The translations under genes were made by a program, and so were the position numbers. The notes under the pieces were generated by a model. The model saw only the letters and a program-made list of their open reading frames with translations, did no database searches and was not told where the DNA came from. Below, one piece after another: positions 60,312 through 64,000 of a stretch of 64,000 bases of DNA (its first letter is position 1; the number at the start of each line of letters is the position of its first letter). Source of the DNA: Nocardia sp. NRRL S-836 (GTDB lineage: Bacteria > Actinomycetota > Actinomycetes > Mycobacteriales > Pseudonocardiaceae); NCBI RefSeq assembly GCF_001279525.1, contig NZ_LGDY01000103.1, positions 186,001 to 250,000 of the forward strand. The letters are read 5' to 3'.

Positions 60312-62465
60312 ATGGCGAAACTGCTCTACCGGCTCGGACTGGGTGCCCACCGGCACCGCCTCCCCGTCGTCCTGATCTGGCTGCTCGTGCTGGTCGGCTC
60401 CGGCGTCGGCGCGTTCACGCTCGGCGGTGAGACGTCGAACTCGATGTCCATCCCCGGCCAGGAGTCGACCACCGCGCTCGAACGCATCCAGCAGACGTTC
60501 GGCACCGGCGAGACCGCGTCGGCCCGCGTCGTCGTGCACGCGCAGGACAAGCTGCCCGCGCACGCCAAGGCCGTCACCGAACTGGTGGCGGACCTGGGCA
60601 AGCTCGACGGCGTCTCGTCGGCGACGAACCCGCTCGACCCGGCGAAGCCCAGCGTCAACCGCGACGTCGACACCGGCTACAGCACCGTCACCTACGACGT
60701 GAAGCCCGGTGAGGTCACCGCCGACCAGCGCACGGCGTTGCTCGGTGCCGTCGACAAGGCGCGGGCGACCGGGCTGACGATCGAGGTCTCCGGTACCGCG
60801 ATGCAGGCGCCGCCGCACGTCGGTGGCCCGACCGAGGCCATCGGTGTGGTGCTCGCGCTGGTCATCCTCGCGCTGACCTACGGCTCACTGGTGACCGCCG
60901 GCATGAACCTGCTGTCCGCCGGTATCGGCGTCGGCATCGGCACGCTCGGCATCACCATCACCAGCGGGTTCCTGGACCTGCAGTCGACCACGCCGATCCT
61001 CGCCTCGATGCTGGGGCTCGCGGTCGGCATCGACTACGCGTTGTTCATCATCAACCGCTACCGCCAGGAGCTGCGCCGGGGCGCCGACGTCGGCCACGCC
61101 GTCGCGACCGCGGTCGGCACCGCCGGTTCCGCCGTCGTCACCGCCGGTCTGACCGTCGTGATCGCGCTGGTCGGCCTGGTGATCGCGGGCATCCCGTTCC
61201 TCACGCAGATGGGTGTCGCGGCCGCCGCCACGATCGTCGTCGCGGTGCTGATCGCCATCACGCTGGTGCCCGCGGTGCTGAGCATGCTCGGCCGCCGCGT
61301 GCTGACCCGCAAGGAACGCGCGTCCACCGACGTCGAGCCGAAGGACCGCGGCGTCATCCGCGGCTGGGCCGGCCTGGTCACCAAGCGCCGCGTCACGGCG
61401 TTGCTGCTCTCGGTCGTCGTGCTCGGCATCGCCTCGATCCCGGTGGCGTCCATGGACACCACGCTGATCCAGAAGCCGCCGGCCGGTTCCACGCAGGAAC
61501 GCGCCGACCAGCTGCTGGCCCGCGGGTTCGGCGAGGGCTTCAACGGCCCGATCATCGTGCTCGTCGAGGGCTCCGACGCCGCCGCCACGGCCACGAAGGC
61601 CGCGGGGCCGATCGCGAAGCTGACCGACGTCGCACTCGTGACGCCCGCCCAGCCCAGCGCCGACGGCAACTCCGCCCTGCTCACCGTGATCCCGAAGTCC
61701 GGCCCGGACACCGCGGCCACCGAACAGCTCGTCGCCGACCTGCGCGCCGAACTGGCCGGCCTGGACGGCGGCAAGGCCTACGTCACCGGCGCCACCGCCG
61801 TGAGCGTCGACGTGGCCACCTCGCTGGACCGAGCGCTGCCGATCTACCTGGCCGTCGTCGTGGGCCTGGCCCTGGTGCTGCTGGTGCTGGTGTTCCGCTC
61901 GCTGCTGGTGCCGCTGGTGGGCGTGCTCGGCTTCCTGCTGACCATCGGCGCCTCCCTCGGCGCGACGGTGGCGGTGTTCCAGTGGGGCTGGCTCGCCGAC
62001 GCGGTCAACCTCGACGGCACCGGCCCGTTGATCAGCCTGACGCCGATCCTGGTGATCGGCATCCTGTTCGGCCTCGCCATGGACTACCAGATCTTCCTGG
62101 TGTCGCGGATGCACGAGGCGCACCACCGCGGCGCGTCCCCGCTGGAGGCCATCACCACCGGCTTCCGCCAGGCCGCACCGGTCGTCGTGGCCGCGGCGCT
62201 GATCATGTTCTCGGTGTTCGCGGGCTTCGTCCCCGCCGGTGAGCCGACGGTGAAGTCCATCGCCTTCGCACTGGCCGCGGGCATCTTCGTGGACGCCTTC
62301 GTGGTGCGGATGATCCTCGTGCCCGCCGCGCTGGCCCTGATCGGCGAGCGCGCCTGGTGGCTGCCCTCGTGGCTGCGCTGGCTGCCCGAGCTCGACGTCG
62401 AGGGCACCGCGCTCGACGCCATGCCGGCCGCGAAGAAGCCGCAGGAAACCGTTGCGGTGAGCTGA
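60312..62465 (+). CDS. MMPL family (RND) membrane exporter
   Basis: A 717-residue RND-type transporter. Twelve helices in two halves, each with one helix, a large extracytoplasmic loop (about 45-185 and 405-530) and five helices. The signature GLAVGIDYALFIINRYRQEL carries the two-Asp/Tyr proton-relay region in the first half, and GLAMDYQIFLVSRMHEAHHRG the matching one in the second (quoted in part). MMPL proteins export lipids or drugs. ATG at 60312 begins MAKLLYRLG, 5 bp after the TetR stop. A perfect hairpin follows. Confidence 0.95.
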   Translation: MAKLLYRLGLGAHRHRLPVVLIWLLVLVGSGVGAFTLGGETSNSMSIPGQESTTALERIQQTFGTGETASARVVVHAQDKLPAHAKAVTELVADLGKLDGVSSATNPLDPAKPSVNRDVDTGYSTVTYDVKPGEVTADQRTALLGAVDKARATGLTIEVSGTAMQAPPHVGGPTEAIGVVLALVILALTYGSLVTAGMNLLSAGIGVGIGTLGITITSGFLDLQSTTPILASMLGLAVGIDYALFIINRYRQELRRGADVGHAVATAVGTAGSAVVTAGLTVVIALVGLVIAGIPFLTQMGVAAAATIVVAVLIAITLVPAVLSMLGRRVLTRKERASTDVEPKDRGVIRGWAGLVTKRRVTALLLSVVVLGIASIPVASMDTTLIQKPPAGSTQERADQLLARGFGEGFNGPIIVLVEGSDAAATATKAAGPIAKLTDVALVTPAQPSADGNSALLTVIPKSGPDTAATEQLVADLRAELAGLDGGKAYVTGATAVSVDVATSLDRALPIYLAVVVGLALVLLVLVFRSLLVPLVGVLGFLLTIGASLGATVAVFQWGWLADAVNLDGTGPLISLTPILVIGILFGLAMDYQIFLVSRMHEAHHRGASPLEAITTGFRQAAPVVVAAALIMFSVFAGFVPAGEPTVKSIAFALAAGIFVDAFVVRMILVPAALALIGERAWWLPSWLRWLPELDVEGTALDAMPAAKKPQETVAVS

Positions 62466-62471
62466 TTCCGC

Positions 62472-62522
62472 TGACACGTCCGTCATGCCCGTGGTCTGCT
62501 CGCGGGCATGACGGACGTGTCA
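62472..62522 (+). terminator. Perfect 20-bp hairpin terminator after the MMPL gene
   Basis: Arms 62472-62491 and 62503-62522 are exactly complementary over 20 bp, with an 11-base loop; the left arm reads TGACACGTCCGTCATGCCCG. It starts 6 bp after the stop codon. Confidence 0.88.
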
Positions 62523-63034
62523 CGTCCCACCGAGGTGGTGCTCTCGACGAGTCCTGGCCACTCAGCTCGTCGACATCGGCAGGCCTGATGACCACCACGC
62601 ACAGGCTGCCTCATACTCCATCCGAGTGAAGTTTCGAGCTTCGTCCAGGGAATCTCGAAGTCTGCCCCGGCGATGTGGGCACGTGCCGTGGGAGCGAGAC
62701 CACGGTTCACAACCGTGTCAGGCGCACGACGAACGGACCATCCGCGGTTCGGATCGATGATTCACCGCCGTGAAGGCAGTTCGCCGGCAGGCGGTGTCCA
62801 GGCGACTGTCCATTCCCGCCGGAGAACTCCCACCGCACCTCGCGCACGGCCGAACCGGTTCGAACTGAACAGACACGGCGACCAAGGGCGATCCGGGCGA
62901 TTCACGCTGACGCTCAACGGGTCCGAATGCACTTCTCCAAACTGAACGCCGCCACCGCATCCGATGATCGCTGTCGTGTTCGCGGCCACGGGCTTTCCGT
63001 TGCACGCTGGACACAACCTCAGAAGGAGAGCGGT
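62523..63034. other. 512-bp stretch with no recognisable gene
   Basis: No frame shows a recognisable protein or a consistent third-position GC bias. Short inverted repeats occur (for example CCGTGG with CCACGG near 62690), and the last 20 bp hold a good ribosome binding site for the small gene that follows. It may mark the boundary between the MMPL operon and the lasso-peptide locus. Confidence 0.5.
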
Positions 63035-63178
63035 ATGGAGCTGCGCGTGAAGTTCACCGCGTGCTGTGGCTGGCCCGAGATCGTCAGGGCCGCACGCGGT
63101 GTCCGGTCGGTGATCGTCATCGTGGTGGTCGTGCTCGTACTGGACGGCCGCCTCGTGCTCGACGCGCTGGTCAGGTGA
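63035..63178 (+). CDS. 47-residue single-pass membrane peptide
   Basis: A small open frame starting at ATG 63035 with GAAGGAG 8 bp upstream. The peptide starts MELRVKFTACCGWPEIVRAA, with a CC pair, then a Val/Ile-rich helix (about 25-37) and ends DGRLVLDALVR. It has no match I recognise. It lies directly beside and convergent with the lasso operon and shares a terminator with it. I do not think it is the lasso precursor: the region before any Thr-x-Gly/Ala ring start is too short to be a leader, and a core would contain the membrane helix. It could be an immunity or accessory peptide, or spurious. Confidence 0.45.
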   Translation: MELRVKFTACCGWPEIVRAARGVRSVIVIVVVVLVLDGRLVLDALVR

Positions 63179-63182
63179 GCGA

Positions 63183-63213
63183 ACGGGACGCCGGCCCACT
63201 CCCGGCGTCCCGT
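63183..63213. terminator. Bidirectional terminator between the small gene and the lasso B gene
   Basis: ACGGGACGCCGG (63183-63194) and CCGGCGTCCCGT (63202-63213) form a perfect 12-bp stem with a 7-base loop, between convergent stop codons. Confidence 0.8.
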
Positions 63214-63215
63214 CG

Positions 63216-63935
63216 TCACACGCGCAGAACCCGGATGAACGGCGGCTGCGAGTGGGTGGAGCGGGTGACGACCTTGCCGTCGAACTCCACCCAGGCGTGG
63301 AACCGGTTGGGGTTCTCCGCGACGCCCATCACCCACGACATCCTCCGTCGCCGCACTCCGGCGGCGAACACGGCCCCGAGCGACCGTTCCAGGCAGGCGG
63401 CACGACCCGGGTAGCGGTCAGCGGCAGACTCCACCGACGCGACCGCGCTCAACGCCTCCGCGCAGCTCGCCGGACGCGTGCACCACTTCTCGGCCAGCAC
63501 GCCGACAACCCGCAGGGTGTACCGGAAAGGCAAGCGCAGCAACAACAAGGCCATGAGCAGGCTCCACCCCGCGAGCACCGCCGTCGCCGCGGAGGTGCGT
63601 GCGGTCGCCTGCACCACGCCGGACGTGCGCCCCTTCGCGGCAGTCCATCCTGGTTGACCGCCTGGACCGGTGGCCAGCAACCGGTTGGCGAACATCTGGT
63701 TCACCACGTCGTGCGCATCGGAACGGAACCGGTCAACCGTCGTCGGGGGAAAGCTCTCCGCAAGCAGGTCGACTCCCGTTTCGACATCACCGGCCTCCAC
63801 GACTGTCCGCCACAAACGCGCTGCCGTGGAGTTGAGCACCATCCACCGGCCTGAGTGGCCGTCGAGCACGTATGCCATCCCGTCCTGCCCGTCCGCGACG
63901 TGCAGGTGCGACGGCAGGTGAACCGGGCCGGTCAT
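63216..63935 (-). CDS. Lasso peptide B protein: RRE (PqqD-like) fused to transglutaminase-like leader peptidase
   Basis: A 239-residue fusion. Residues 1-90 are PqqD-like (YVLDGHSGRWMVLNSTAARLW, then a helical part ending VNQMFANRLL), the RRE that binds the precursor leader. A hydrophobic segment (about 119-147) leads to the B2 domain (150-239) with the Cys-His-Asp triad C181 (GRAACLERSLG), H213 (RFHAWVEF) and D219 (EFDGKVV), the leader peptidase. I choose ATG 63935 because it overlaps the upstream stop (ATGA); an in-frame start at 63953 would lie inside that gene. The RRE and peptidase are often separate genes in actinobacteria. Confidence 0.93.
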   Translation of the reverse strand: MTGPVHLPSHLHVADGQDGMAYVLDGHSGRWMVLNSTAARLWRTVVEAGDVETGVDLLAESFPPTTVDRFRSDAHDVVNQMFANRLLATGPGGQPGWTAAKGRTSGVVQATARTSAATAVLAGWSLLMALLLLRLPFRYTLRVVGVLAEKWCTRPASCAEALSAVASVESAADRYPGRAACLERSLGAVFAAGVRRRRMSWVMGVAENPNRFHAWVEFDGKVVTRSTHSQPPFIRVLRV

Positions 63936-64000
63936 GACATGCACCGCAGCCACACGTCATACGCCACCAACCGGTTCAACGCCGGAAACGGCATCTCCGT
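63932..64000 (-). CDS. C-terminal end of the upstream gene, probably the lasso cyclase
   Basis: The minus strand is open from the window edge to TGA at 63932, giving the last 22 residues, which end FPALNRLVAYDVWLRCMS. The ATGA overlap with the B gene shows one operon. In lasso clusters the gene before B is usually the asparagine-synthetase-like cyclase (C), whose end is commonly of the form L-x-R-hydrophobic-WLR. The identification rests on context and this short tail; it cannot be proven from the window. Confidence 0.6.
   Translation of the reverse strand, partial: TEMPFPALNRLVAYDVWLRCMS

Noticed and set aside
63035..63178. The 47-residue ORF as the lasso precursor
   Set aside because: No usable leader before a possible core, a membrane helix in the middle, and opposite orientation to the lasso operon.

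Overview
The window is chromosomal DNA from a high-GC, filamentous-type actinobacterium. Coding sequences carry G or C at nearly every third codon position, GTG and TTG starts are common, and the regulators (SARP/BTAD, LuxR-type LAL, SpoIIE phosphatase, LexA) are typical of Actinomycetales. The content suggests Pseudonocardiaceae (Lentzea, Saccharothrix or Amycolatopsis relatives), but that is inference; no rRNA or other taxonomic marker is present. I saw no tRNA, CRISPR array, insertion sequence or phage gene.

Layout. 1-5.9 kb: the start of a CNNM/CorC-type membrane protein, an RsbW-like ATPase, a membrane protein with a DesK/DesR-like two-component pair, an MpaB/Lcp-type oxygenase, and a GntR regulator divergent from a VOC protein with clear operators between them. 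6-7.8 kb: a cytochrome P450 convergent with a TetR regulator. 8-24.4 kb: a block of hydrolytic enzymes. It holds a 1031-residue secreted subtilase, an S9 peptidase, two tandem multi-domain GH87-type alpha-1,3-glucanases, a universal stress protein behind a hairpin that covers its ribosome binding site, a lipoprotein, an HSL-type esterase and a secreted neutral ceramidase. Two adjacent 12-bp palindromes, one resembling LacI-family operators, lie before the glucanase operon. 24.4-31.1 kb: exporters with divergent LysR regulators, a DUF1963 protein, a lipoprotein, and a MerR regulator divergent from a deacetylase. 31.1-37.9 kb: an Escherichia coli-type argG, a truncated copy of the lipoprotein on its other side, a necrosis-inducing (NPP1/NLP) secreted protein, TetR plus two dehydrogenases, and an msrA-MOSC-deacetylase operon whose deacetylase has an apparent frameshift. 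38-44.4 kb: an AI-2E family permease, a sigma factor with its CU044_5270-type partner, a GNAT, lexA, and an MFS-Dabb-SnoaL operon. 44.5-59.5 kb: a LAL regulator, LysR and a DJ-1/PfpI protein, a flavin monooxygenase/MarR/FMN reductase operon, a DHA2 efflux pump, a SARP regulator, and a SpoIIE phosphatase translationally coupled to a B12-binding protein. 59.7-62.5 kb: TetR and an MMPL exporter. 62.5-64 kb: about 500 bp without a recognisable gene, a 47-residue membrane peptide, and on the minus strand the end of a lasso-peptide operon (RRE-fused B protein and the last codons of the upstream gene, presumably the cyclase).

How it fits together: many genes are regulator/effector pairs read divergently, and I list their candidate operators. 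The clearest functional blocks are the secreted polymer-degrading set (8-24 kb) and the RiPP operon running off the right edge. The lasso precursor and most of the cyclase are outside the window.
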